Shown here: positions 8,156 to 15,842 of the stretch, piece by piece
Numbering within the stretch: the stretch's first letter is position 1
Layout of the letters: every line of letters starts with the position of its first letter
Origin: a virus
Virus record (IMG/VR): IMGVR_UViG_3300026183_000023
Span: 1-30,508 of that record
Reading direction: 5' to 3' (one strand)
DNA length: 30,508 nucleotides
Position numbers and translations under genes: made by a program
Notes under the pieces: model-generated
What the model was told of the DNA's origin: nothing
What the model saw: the letters and a program-made list of their open reading frames with translations, nothing else
The model's database searches: none

Positions 8156-9769
8156 TTACGGGTTATCGTAGTTACGTTCCTGTGCAGGTGCAAGCAAGAA
8201 GGTGTTACCAGAACCCTCGTTAATAGTATAATCAACTGAAATGAACTGACCACCACTCAAGCCAATGCCAATCAGTTTTACGTTAGTTGGTGTGTCTGCT
8301 GTCCGGCTCTTTTGCGTATTCTTCGAGAAGGCATAGTCAAAGGAGACGTCAGAACCAGAGTAAGTACCAGTAATATCTGAACCAAGGTTATCTTGAACAA
8401 GCTCTGCAGTTGCCGTACCATAGTCTGTCGAGATGAACATAAAGTATTCAAAGTCGCCAGAACCAGCGAAGGTACCAAATTGGATAGTACCAGATGCAAC
8501 TTTCGGGAAGAGGTAGAAAGTACCATCGTCTGCTTTAAACTTAACGTTAGCATAGAGCGAAGTATTGAGGCCAGCGATGTAAACACCATCGCCAGTGGTT
8601 GCTTGCGAAGTACCTGTTTCCAGAGTGCTACCAACAAAGTTAAGCAGCGGAACCTGAACACGACCAATTAGGTTAGTGATTTCACCATCAACATCGATAT
8701 CGCTGGTGCTACGGAGCAAGTACTGAACTTTTTCATAGATTTGCTGAAGAGTTGCAACACCCGAAGCGTCAGTAACTTCAACACTATAGCTTTCATTTGT
8801 AGAGTCTTGGTTAACATCGTAGCTTTTCGGGTTAGTAGTCCAGTAACCAACAGTAATACCTGCATGAATTGAGTCTACTGTACCACCCTGAGTAGAAGCA
8901 CTGCCGGGATCCGAAATAGACAATTCAAAGGAGTTGGCGTCTGGAACATCTGTAATATCCCCAGTTACATTATAACCAGATGGTAGCATACCAGAAATAG
9001 TCACTGAGTCTCCAATAGAGAATCCATGACCCGTTGCCGAGTAAGTCGCCGTACCACCACTAAAGCTTGCCGAAGTGACAGTTGCTGTACGTGTAATATC
9101 AGCATCAGCCGCTGAAATGTTCAGGTCTGTACCATTAGACAGCGGGAAACGATAAGTAATGTAGGTTAGCGTAGACGCACCAACAGCGGTCGAGCTTGAT
9201 TGTGCATAAGTTTTACCAGCTTCCCGGCAGAAAATGTTAAACACATCTGCTGTTTCACGATAATCAAAATCGCTAGCTGCACCATAGGTGGTGTCGCCAA
9301 ACACTTGAACAGCTTCGTTAACTGGACCTTGATAGGTGAAGTTTTGAGCACCCTGCGAGACGCTGTTATCAACAAATTCATAGTAGGGTTGGTCTGTGGC
9401 ACCAATGGAACCCAGCGACACAACGCCAATGTATTCGCTAATAACGTTGCCGTTTGCATCTTTTTCTGCCCAACCAGCTGTACGAATCAGTTTACGAGTA
9501 GCAGCGTTTGCAGGTGCCCAGCCGTTAATAAATTCAAACTGTTCAGGAGTAATCGCTTCCATGGGGAAGGGGTATTTAATAAAAGTTGCGTCAGCCTTCC
9601 AACGCTCTTTCAGGTAAGAGTACAAGCATTGTCCAGTGACACCACCAGTAGCCCCTTCGTCAGTAACCGAACCTGTCGTAACAATCTCAATAGTTTTTGC
9701 TGAGACATTAATATTGATATCAGTTCCGTTAACGTTGGATAGGGAAGTAGGATCTGAAATAAGTGGCAT
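8156..9769 (-). CDS. Virion structural protein with an inserted small beta domain
   Basis: 537 aa. The N-terminus (MPLISDPTSLSNVNGTDINI) leads into YSYLKERWKADATFIKYPFP, a pattern I associate with structural proteins of marine phages. Residues about 227-298 (8876-9091) form a separate module with GHGFSIGDSVTISG, GYNVTG and VPDANSFELS, a small beta domain that recurs in many phage virion proteins. The surrounding fold seems to resume at DSIHAGITVGYW. The C-terminus ends RNYDNP, similar to the VYENP end of the gene at 9983-11566. The ribosome site is AAGGAA, and the gene is 4 nt from the gene upstream. Confidence 0.6.
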   Translation of the reverse strand: MPLISDPTSLSNVNGTDININVSAKTIEIVTTGSVTDEGATGGVTGQCLYSYLKERWKADATFIKYPFPMEAITPEQFEFINGWAPANAATRKLIRTAGWAEKDANGNVISEYIGVVSLGSIGATDQPYYEFVDNSVSQGAQNFTYQGPVNEAVQVFGDTTYGAASDFDYRETADVFNIFCREAGKTYAQSSSTAVGASTLTYITYRFPLSNGTDLNISAADADITRTATVTSASFSGGTATYSATGHGFSIGDSVTISGMLPSGYNVTGDITDVPDANSFELSISDPGSASTQGGTVDSIHAGITVGYWTTNPKSYDVNQDSTNESYSVEVTDASGVATLQQIYEKVQYLLRSTSDIDVDGEITNLIGRVQVPLLNFVGSTLETGTSQATTGDGVYIAGLNTSLYANVKFKADDGTFYLFPKVASGTIQFGTFAGSGDFEYFMFISTDYGTATAELVQDNLGSDITGTYSGSDVSFDYAFSKNTQKSRTADTPTNVKLIGIGLSGGQFISVDYTINEGSGNTFLLAPAQERNYDNP

Positions 9770-9773
9770 ATCT

Positions 9774-9965
9774 TTATTCCTTAATTAAATTTATTTGATA
9801 ATTAGGAGTAACAACTATTGCAGTTGTGTTATCCTCATCGAAAAGCAGCTTATCGATAGCTACCACGTCCCCATCCGGGAAAGTCATAATATTACCAACT
9901 TCTAAAAACTCTATTCTCTCACCAATGTGTTGACCATCTGTAGTGCTAGCTATAATCCAAGCCAT
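9774..9965 (-). CDS. Small conserved-looking protein of unknown function
   Basis: 63 aa, acidic. It alternates hydrophobic strands and turns (MAWIIASTTDGQHIGERIEF, FPDGDVVAIDKLLFDED), like a compact all-beta fold. AAGGAA lies before the ATG, and the gene sits between two structural genes with gaps of 4 and 17 nt. It is real by context and ribosome site; the role is unknown. Confidence 0.5.
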   Translation of the reverse strand: MAWIIASTTDGQHIGERIEFLEVGNIMTFPDGDVVAIDKLLFDEDNTTAIVVTPNYQINLIKE

Positions 9966-9982
9966 TTATATATTCCTTTTTA

Positions 9983-11566
9983 TTATGGGTTTTCATAGAC
10001 TCGGTCCACAACCTGCTTCACGGCAATAGTGTCGTTAGTTGACTTATAAGTATAATCTACATAAATGTCTCGATAGCCTGTGGCGAAGATGACATAAAAC
10101 CCCGATTGACCCGCAATAGTGTGACTAAAAGTAAAACTAGTTCCACTATTTTCTACTCCGCCTACTTCTGTTGCGCTAGCTGGGTCTGTGCCATTATAAA
10201 AGCGAACTTCAGAGTTAGATTGCAACCCGGTTAGTGTAATATCCGCCCCTGCTTCGATAGTAACAGTAGCACCAGCAGTTCTTACTGAAGGAGTGTCCCC
10301 GCCGCTCACAGTTAGCGTAAAGCTACCAGAACTAATATTAACATAAACAGCTTCATTTCCAGTAGTACCAGAGGTAGAGCCGGGAGTCCCGGCATAGCCT
10401 GAATAGGTTATGTTGCTAAGGGTTGCTTCCGTACCGCTAGTAATTTCAATAGCATGGCCTGTACCAGAAGAAGTAAAGGCCGTATTATTTAGGTTTTGAC
10501 CGAGATCTACTCCTGAGTTATCTAAAAGAACAGCTGATGTAGCTGTACTTCCATTAATAACACAATTCGAAATAACTGCTTGATTTTGGTCTATCTGACC
10601 ACACCTGCGGAAAACTGTTTCATTAACTGTTGAATTAGAAAGGAAACCAAAAGTATCCATATCAACAAAGGTGCAAGATTCGAAGTTAATATCAGCATCA
10701 TCGTTAGCTAAAAAGTAACCCTTAGAGGTTGTGCCAAGAGAACTAATAGAAATGTTTGTCCAATCTACTCTGCTAGTAGCTTGGTTAACTTCAATACCAT
10801 TAAAAGTAGAGCCTACCTTTGTTGTATCAGCAATAAAGATAACACGGTTGCTATCTCTAAAATCTACTGGTGAAGTGCCATCTCCTAGTTGCATCAACCC
10901 TTGCATGGTGTAAACACCGTTAGCGTAGATGAAACAGCCCCACTGGTTAGCTAGGGTGTTAGATGTGTCGCTTAGCCCACCAAACGTAGCGTAGCCATTT
11001 GCTAAGTCACCATCAGTGATCGTGAAGCTACGACCAACACGCATAGCGTCAATCTTAAAAGGGAAACCTTTCGACGGACCTGAACCGGGAACGTTCCAGC
11101 GAACACCGAATTGTGAAGTACCTGCTCCACGACCAGTAATGTCTGCTGTAATCGTAGGGTCAACTACGTAGCACTTCCAGCCACCGATCTGGTATGTGTC
11201 ACTACCATCCATGTAGTAGAAGTCGATGGCATTGGTCGCAGATCCGATAGCAACCTGTACACCTGCACCATCAGCGTCAGCAGGGACAAGGGTATCAAGT
11301 GACTGGGCCACATCAGCTTTAGTCCAGATCCAAACCGCATCACCTGATGCAATAGTCTGTGTGGATGCAAAGACCATACCACGAGCAGCATTAGAAAAGG
11401 GGTTACGTGATACTGCGCTAGAGCCTTGAATGTAGTCATCAGTCTCAGGGTCAGTTAGTGCGTTCTGACCACCACCCCCAGACGAAATGAGCGTCCAAGT
11501 GCCAGTACCGCCGTCAGTAAAAATCTCTTGATTAGTTAATTCTGTTGTATAACTAGGTGCTGCCAT
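9983..11566 (-). CDS. Virion structural protein with probable beta-helix region
   Basis: 527 aa. The first part is Gly/Ser/Thr-rich (TGTWTLISSGGGGQNALTD). From about residue 240 to 390 the sequence runs in short strands with stacked Asn/Ser/Thr and hydrophobics (NRVIFIADTTKVGSTFNGIE, INFESCTFVDMDTFGFLSNS, NQAVISNCVINGSTATS), typical of right-handed parallel beta-helices in phage spikes and fibres. A C-terminal beta domain (VRFYNGTDPASATEVGG...) ends in VYENP. GGAGGTATAAGC precedes the ATG, two bases after the collagen-like gene. No active-site motif is apparent, so depolymerase activity is only a possibility. Confidence 0.6.
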   Translation of the reverse strand: MAAPSYTTELTNQEIFTDGGTGTWTLISSGGGGQNALTDPETDDYIQGSSAVSRNPFSNAARGMVFASTQTIASGDAVWIWTKADVAQSLDTLVPADADGAGVQVAIGSATNAIDFYYMDGSDTYQIGGWKCYVVDPTITADITGRGAGTSQFGVRWNVPGSGPSKGFPFKIDAMRVGRSFTITDGDLANGYATFGGLSDTSNTLANQWGCFIYANGVYTMQGLMQLGDGTSPVDFRDSNRVIFIADTTKVGSTFNGIEVNQATSRVDWTNISISSLGTTSKGYFLANDDADINFESCTFVDMDTFGFLSNSTVNETVFRRCGQIDQNQAVISNCVINGSTATSAVLLDNSGVDLGQNLNNTAFTSSGTGHAIEITSGTEATLSNITYSGYAGTPGSTSGTTGNEAVYVNISSGSFTLTVSGGDTPSVRTAGATVTIEAGADITLTGLQSNSEVRFYNGTDPASATEVGGVENSGTSFTFSHTIAGQSGFYVIFATGYRDIYVDYTYKSTNDTIAVKQVVDRVYENP

Positions 11567-11568
11567 GC

Positions 11569-12348
11569 TTATACCTCCACATCAGTTATGCTGGTTAAAT
11601 TGCCTTCAGCATCATAGTTAAACGTTCTTGTTAAAGTTGTATCTACCTTGTAGTAGACTAGTTCAGAAATATTAGAGTCTGTGTCATAAGAGAAAGTTTT
11701 ATACTTCCCACCTGAGTAATCAATTCTACTAATATTTCCATCTGAATAAGTAAAAGTCGGGTTTAAAGGGGATGCTTCTCCGTCAGCCCCAGCAGGCCCC
11801 GTCTCGCCTTGAATACCTTGAGGGCCTTGTGGGCCAGTCTCACCCTGAATACCTTGGGGGCCTTGTGGCCCAGTATCACCCTGTGGACCTTGTGGACCAA
11901 TATCACCTTGGATGCCCTGTGGACCTTGTTCACCTTGAATGCCCTGTGGACCTTGTGGGCCAGTGTCCCCTTGAGGACCAGTTGCACCAGTATCCCCTTG
12001 AATACCTTGAGGGCCCTGAAGCCCTGTTTCACCTTGGATACCCTGCTCGCCTTGAGGTCCAGTATCGCCTTGTGGCCCTTGAATACCTTGTGGGCCTTGC
12101 TCTCCGGTGTCACCTTTGGAAACCATAAGCTCCCAATTAGTTAGATTACTGGGAAGGCTATTAGTATTATCTGCTATAGCAACGTAAGCAGAGCCATCAT
12201 AGAAAACAACATCTCTATTACTATAATTAGTAGTGCTATCCCAAACGCCCTTCCAAGGATTTCCACTAGCACCCTGTGCACCTACTCTTTCTAAGGAAAG
12301 TTTTAAGATAGGGGATGACTTTTCTAGATTATAACTGTATACTGCCAT
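11569..12348 (-). CDS. Collagen-like virion protein
   Basis: 259 aa in three parts. Residues 1-78 contain NPWKGVWDSTTNYSNRDVVF, which looks like a small carbohydrate-binding (CBM5/12-like) module with aromatic residues. Residues 79-191 are about 37 uninterrupted Gly-X-Y triplets (GPQGIQGETGPQ type), able to form a collagen-like triple helix; phage collagen-like segments usually link trimeric fibre parts. Residues 195-259 hold repeats like FSYDTDSNISELVYY and FNYDAEGNLTSITD, similar to YD repeats. AGGAGG precedes the ATG. The likely role is a trimeric fibre shaft or capsid decoration. The shaft is clear; the flanking domain names are tentative. Confidence 0.75.
   Translation of the reverse strand: MAVYSYNLEKSSPILKLSLERVGAQGASGNPWKGVWDSTTNYSNRDVVFYDGSAYVAIADNTNSLPSNLTNWELMVSKGDTGEQGPQGIQGPQGDTGPQGEQGIQGETGLQGPQGIQGDTGATGPQGDTGPQGPQGIQGEQGPQGIQGDIGPQGPQGDTGPQGPQGIQGETGPQGPQGIQGETGPAGADGEASPLNPTFTYSDGNISRIDYSGGKYKTFSYDTDSNISELVYYKVDTTLTRTFNYDAEGNLTSITDVEV
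11776..12114 (-). repeat. Collagen-coding tandem repeat tract
   Basis: Repeats of 9 and 18 bp encode Gly-X-Y triplets, dominated by GPQGIQGET- and GPQGDT-type units. Near-identical units make slippage and in-frame length change likely. Confidence 0.85.
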
Positions 12349-12422
12349 TATTATCCTCCTGTCAATCCTCGGATGGGCTAGTTATGGTTATCAGCACTAT
12401 TCTTAAAACTGTTAAAGCTACC

Positions 12423-12443
12423 GCTACTGCCTAAAACAATAGC
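12423..12443 (-). other. Small hairpin in the 12349-12455 gap
   Basis: The minus strand can form GCTATTG / CAGTAGC with a 7-nt loop (TTTTAGG), just after the basic-protein gene and before the collagen-like gene. No T-run follows, so it is not a classic terminator. It could be a processing or stability hairpin. Confidence 0.3.
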
Positions 12444-12455
12444 GATATCCTGATA

Positions 12456-12779
12456 TTACATACCGCCACGACCACCACGGGTATTGCGGATGCCAAGTAC
12501 GCTCTTGACTTTCTGTGTGCCACGAGCTCTCATAGTACGAGCCTTGGCAGAAGCAAGTTGTGCCTTTTTCAATGCAGCCTTACGAGCAGCAGTCATCTTA
12601 AAAGCTGCACGACGCTTGATATTACCTGCACTCGTGTTGCGGCCAATGGCAGCTACTGATGCGCCAGTTACACGGCTTGCAGCACCATACGCTTTTCTAC
12701 GCATATTGGCACGAGCTGTTTTTCTTGTTCTTTTTGCGCCAATTCTTTCACGCAGTTTTTGTGTATTTGATTTAGCCAT
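12456..12779 (-). CDS. Very basic Ala/Arg/Lys-rich protein, paralogue of the next gene
   Basis: 107 aa, with about a third of residues Lys or Arg and many Ala, and almost no acidic residues, which suggests nucleic acid binding. The central stretch (AASRVTGASVAAIGRNTSAG, then NIKRR...TAARKAALKKAQ) is closely repeated in the protein encoded at 12813-13403. The upstream leaders of both genes also match (GGAAATTATAATG), so the pair arose by duplication. It lies between the terminase and fibre genes. A DNA-condensing or internal head protein is a reasonable guess; no known family is recognised. Confidence 0.6.
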   Translation of the reverse strand: MAKSNTQKLRERIGAKRTRKTARANMRRKAYGAASRVTGASVAAIGRNTSAGNIKRRAAFKMTAARKAALKKAQLASAKARTMRARGTQKVKSVLGIRNTRGGRGGM

Positions 12780-12812
12780 TATAATTTCCTCTTCTTTATT
12801 TTAATTGATTAA

Positions 12813-13403
12813 TTACGAGCGTCTACGAGCGGCTGACGATGCTCTTTGGGCTTTCTTTAATGCAGCTCGACGGGCAGCGGTAAATTTATACCGACGACGA
12901 ATGTTACCTGCACTAGTATTTCTACCAATAGCTGCAACAGATACTGTTCTGCCAGTTACTTTAGAAGCTACTCTAGAAGCTGCTGCGTAGCGGTTTGCTC
13001 GTTTCAGTGCTTTTCTAGTCTTTCTGGCTTTTTCTTTACGTAAACGTCTTCGAAGTTGCGATGTACTTTCATTTGTACCAGTTTTAAAACGATACCTTGC
13101 CGTTTTAATTCGAGTACGAAGACCGCCGCTAACACCTGTTACAGAATTAGCAACTCTTTCAGCAGTCCCAACAGCAATACCAGCGTAAGTACCTGGTGCT
13201 CCTATGACTCCTGCTGTAAAGCTTTTAAGGCCTCCTTTTTGAATTCTGTTAAGAGAAGCCATCTGTGATGGGCTAGATGTAACTTGTCTACCCGCTCTAG
13301 TCATATTACCCGAAGTAAGGCCCCTTGTTGCATTATACAGCAAAGCTATATCACTGCGCCAACTTGCCCTAGAAGAAGAAATTGGTTTTAATGGTTTTGA
13401 CAT
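12813..13403 (-). CDS. Basic protein with a copy of the GRNTSAGNI module
   Basis: 196 aa from the ATG at 13403, chosen because AAAGGAA lies just upstream; a longer frame to 13445 would overlap the terminase and has no good site. The N-terminal half is Ser/Gly-rich with a mildly hydrophobic segment (GVIGAPGTYAGIAVGTAERV). The C-terminal third is strongly basic and repeats the neighbour's module: AASRVASKVTGRTVSVAAIG, RNTSAGNIRRR, TAARRAALKKAQ. It probably binds DNA or packaged genome ends. Its position directly after the large terminase suggests head assembly or packaging; this is inference. Confidence 0.6.
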   Translation of the reverse strand: MSKPLKPISSSRASWRSDIALLYNATRGLTSGNMTRAGRQVTSSPSQMASLNRIQKGGLKSFTAGVIGAPGTYAGIAVGTAERVANSVTGVSGGLRTRIKTARYRFKTGTNESTSQLRRRLRKEKARKTRKALKRANRYAAASRVASKVTGRTVSVAAIGRNTSAGNIRRRYKFTAARRAALKKAQRASSAARRRS

Positions 13404-13428
13404 TATAATTTCCTTTCTTTGCTTATAA

Positions 13429-14757
13429 TTAGAAACCAAAGCCACGCTTAATGACTGCGGTTCCTGCTCTGACTGGATATAAATACTCTACAGCATAGCG
13501 TAAAGCATCTGTCCAGTGTTCAACACCTTCCTTTTTATCAATCGTAGCACTATCTGGGTTAGACTCTACCCACTGTGTACGCTCTAGAGACTTAACGGTA
13601 TTAACACATCTAGGGTGAACTAGTATGTCAATATCGCCATTGGCATTCTTAAACTTTTTATTTACAGCTGCTACTGAGTCTACAATCGGCGGAGCCTTGT
13701 TATGTGCTCTGGTAGCTATACCATGTGTCTCTAGGATTCTGAAATCAGTAACACCGACAGCAGCTGAAGTTTTTCGTGCCCTCCCTGCGGGATCAGGATA
13801 AGAAATGATACGATGATCTTTATACTTATCCTTAAGCGCCCTCGCAAGGGTTTCAGTATCGGGGTGTCCCTGCATCTCATCAATGATGTGAATTTGATTG
13901 CCCCGAATAGCAAAGATAACAGAGGCCATGATACCAACGTTAAAGTCAATAGCGACATGAACGTCTTCTCTGTCCTCAAAATATGGAAGTGTGTTATCTA
14001 TGTGATCTTTACGATTAAACGTATAGAACACATTATTGCCAGAGTCCTCAAAGCTAGCTGTATATTCTCTAGCAAACTTTAAAGGATCTAGCGTTAATTT
14101 CACCCTATCGATTTCTTCCTCGTCGAGAAAGGGTGAATCCTTATAAGTATAATGATAACTTTTCCAGTCATCATCATAGTCTTGTCTGTTATACATCTCA
14201 TAAAAGTAGTCATAACCGCTGGGAGTACTAATAATAAGTGCTCGACCAGGATTAGCGCCCCACTTAGAAGAGTTCTGTCTGGACCAACGAGTTGATACAC
14301 AAGGCTGAATGATAGACTCCCAAGATTCCTTGAGGTTCATACCAGCGCCCTTCCATGAAGTAACCTCGTCGGCTACTACAAAGTATTGACCAGTACCACG
14401 CATACGTTGTGATGCTTCATATGACCATAACTTTAATTGTACGTTATTAGGAAACCAAAACGTACCAGCCGCCTTAGATGCTTTATCGGCATAGTCTTCC
14501 ATACCTAACTGCCAAGCTATCAGCGGATAGTAAATATCCACTGCTTGGCTATAGGTAGGAGCAATAAGTGCAACATTTTTGTTAGGCACTTCTTCATCTA
14601 ATTCAATTAATTCTTGTACAGCAATAATAGCTGCAGTAGCTGCTAAATATGATTTACCAAAACCACGGCTAGCATTAACAACAGAATATCTACAAACATT
14701 ATCTACGAATAAGTCTCGAATAACTTCTGACTGTTTATCATGTAACTTTACTTGCAT
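13429..14757 (-). CDS. terL: Terminase large subunit (packaging ATPase and nuclease)
   Basis: 442 aa. The ATPase half has a Walker A motif ASRGFGKS (residues 29-36), Walker B FVVADE (126-131) and coupling motif ALIISTPSG (173-181). The nuclease half shows candidate metal-binding acids D271 (VAIDFNVG), D322 (YPDPAG) and D417 (HWTDALRYA), as in the RNase H-like nuclease of terminases. It cuts and pumps phage DNA into the prohead at the portal. It begins a few bases after a small gene, with the probable small subunit about 620 bp upstream. Length and motif order fit a complete gene. Confidence 0.92.
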   Translation of the reverse strand: MQVKLHDKQSEVIRDLFVDNVCRYSVVNASRGFGKSYLAATAAIIAVQELIELDEEVPNKNVALIAPTYSQAVDIYYPLIAWQLGMEDYADKASKAAGTFWFPNNVQLKLWSYEASQRMRGTGQYFVVADEVTSWKGAGMNLKESWESIIQPCVSTRWSRQNSSKWGANPGRALIISTPSGYDYFYEMYNRQDYDDDWKSYHYTYKDSPFLDEEEIDRVKLTLDPLKFAREYTASFEDSGNNVFYTFNRKDHIDNTLPYFEDREDVHVAIDFNVGIMASVIFAIRGNQIHIIDEMQGHPDTETLARALKDKYKDHRIISYPDPAGRARKTSAAVGVTDFRILETHGIATRAHNKAPPIVDSVAAVNKKFKNANGDIDILVHPRCVNTVKSLERTQWVESNPDSATIDKKEGVEHWTDALRYAVEYLYPVRAGTAVIKRGFGF

Positions 14758-14760
14758 TCT

Positions 14761-15042
14761 TTACCACTTGACTTTATCAGCCCAATAAGCAGCACTCATC
14801 TTGCCTTTAGAAATGTTCTTAGCATGTCTAGCTTTAAACGACTTTCTTCGAGCAGCATAGGCATTAGACTCTCCTTTCTTCTTAGGAGAACCTTTAACAC
14901 CTTGAGCACCAAACCTAATGGTCTTAATAGTGTCACCTTCTTTAGCAACAACAACATGGCTCTTAGTTGGATGGTTAGGTGTTCTCTTTGGTTTGTTATA
15001 ACCAGAAACACCAGCTCTCTCTAATCTAGGATCTTTAGCCAT
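14761..15042 (-). CDS. Small basic phage protein, conserved type, unknown role
   Basis: 93 aa, Lys-rich. MAKDPRLERAGVSGYNKPKR, HPTKSHVVVAKEGDTIKTIR and FKARHAKNISKGKMSAAYWA look like a compact conserved phage protein that I have seen near terminase genes but cannot name. Its ATG overlaps the stop of the 19-aa gene upstream (TAATG). Position next to the terminase suggests a part in packaging or head completion. Confidence 0.6.
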   Translation of the reverse strand: MAKDPRLERAGVSGYNKPKRTPNHPTKSHVVVAKEGDTIKTIRFGAQGVKGSPKKKGESNAYAARRKSFKARHAKNISKGKMSAAYWADKVKW

Positions 15043-15101
15043 TATTTCTTTTTACCGCCACCCTTAACAGGTTTTAGTCCACATTTGTAACCATTATGCA
15101 T
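15042..15101 (-). CDS. 19-aa Lys/Gly mini-protein
   Basis: The frame encodes MHNGYKCGLKPVKGGGKKK. AGGAGATTACA precedes the ATG and the stop overlaps the next ATG as TAATG, so it is fully integrated in the operon by translational coupling. The C-terminus resembles a basic nucleic-acid- or membrane-contact tail. The alternative is that it only serves as a leader peptide coupling translation to the next gene. Confidence 0.55.
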   Translation of the reverse strand: MHNGYKCGLKPVKGGGKKK

Positions 15102-15110
15102 TGTAATCTC

Positions 15111-15383
15111 CTATTGTGTTCTATCAGCCATACGTTCAACAGAGTCCCGAATAGCCTTAATGTTCTCATCCATACGAACAAGAGTTAAAGCTTGTTGTTG
15201 AACCATTTTTTCTAGTGCTTCAAGGCGAACTTCTTGTCTAAGTATATCTTTTGTGTTATTACTCACAGCATTATCAAGACTAGAAACATACCATACCAAG
15301 GCAATAGTCTGTAATACAATAGCTAATATAAGAGTCAAAGGGACACTCTTAGATAGGTGCCACTGAGGGCTTACTTCATTCAT
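15111..15383 (-). CDS. Membrane-anchored coiled-coil protein (holin- or spanin-like candidate)
   Basis: 90 aa. A single hydrophobic segment at residues 14-34 (SVPLTLILAIVLQTIALVWY) follows a short N-terminal tail. The rest is a heptad-like helix (LRQEVRLEALEKMVQQQALT), giving an N-in, C-out topology with a periplasmic coiled coil. That layout fits an inner-membrane spanin or a holin-like protein, but no endolysin or outer-membrane partner is visible nearby. It overlaps the gene upstream by 8 nt. Confidence 0.55.
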   Translation of the reverse strand: MNEVSPQWHLSKSVPLTLILAIVLQTIALVWYVSSLDNAVSNNTKDILRQEVRLEALEKMVQQQALTLVRMDENIKAIRDSVERMADRTQ

Positions 15384-15735
15384 TGTTATTCTCCCGAGAA
15401 TCAGTTAACATGATTGTCACAGGTTTCTTTTTGGTGACTTCCTGCTCCACCTTATCCGGGATCTTCTTATAACCATACTGCATAAGATTATTAATGAGAG
15501 TACCTTGAGTGGCAATCAACTGAGCATAAGCCCCAGTGCCTTCTCTAACAGCACCAGACATTAGCTGTTGTTGGATCTCATTATACTTTTTAACCATCAT
15601 TTCAATAGGATCAAAACCAAGTTCTTCTAGCTTCTTTACTGAAGCCATTGAGTTAATATTCTTAGAGCCTTTAGGACGACCAGCACCTTCACGCTTGCCT
15701 CCCTTAGTTGGCTTCGTAGGGTTTGGATTAGCCAT
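15376..15735 (-). CDS. Probable terminase small subunit
   Basis: 119 aa from the ATG at 15735, chosen for the AAAGGAA site just upstream; an extension to 15792 would need TTG and has no site. The N-terminus KGGKREGAGRPKGSKNINSM is the GRPKGS-type basic motif common at the start of small terminases. It is followed by a helical region (KKLEELGFDPIEMMVKKYNE) typical of these proteins. It would recognise phage DNA and hand it to the large subunit at 13429-14757. Gene order supports the call, but the motif alone is not decisive. Confidence 0.55.
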   Translation of the reverse strand: MANPNPTKPTKGGKREGAGRPKGSKNINSMASVKKLEELGFDPIEMMVKKYNEIQQQLMSGAVREGTGAYAQLIATQGTLINNLMQYGYKKIPDKVEQEVTKKKPVTIMLTDSRENNNE

Positions 15736-15842
15736 CTTAGAGGTTTCCTTTTCTAATATAATTTCAAAGAAAATTTTAATAATTACTTTCAATAACTTAA
15801 TAATAGAAATTATAACTCATTGAAGTTATTAAAAAATATTAT

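Noticed and set aside
12813-13445. Longer start of the basic protein at 13445.
   Set aside because: It would overlap the terminase end and has no ribosome site, while ATG 13403 has AAAGGAA upstream.
15791-15830. AATAACTT/AAGTTATT inverted repeat as a terminator before the probable small terminase gene.
   Set aside because: Only 8 AT-only pairs with a 24-nt loop and no T tract; likely due to very high AT content.
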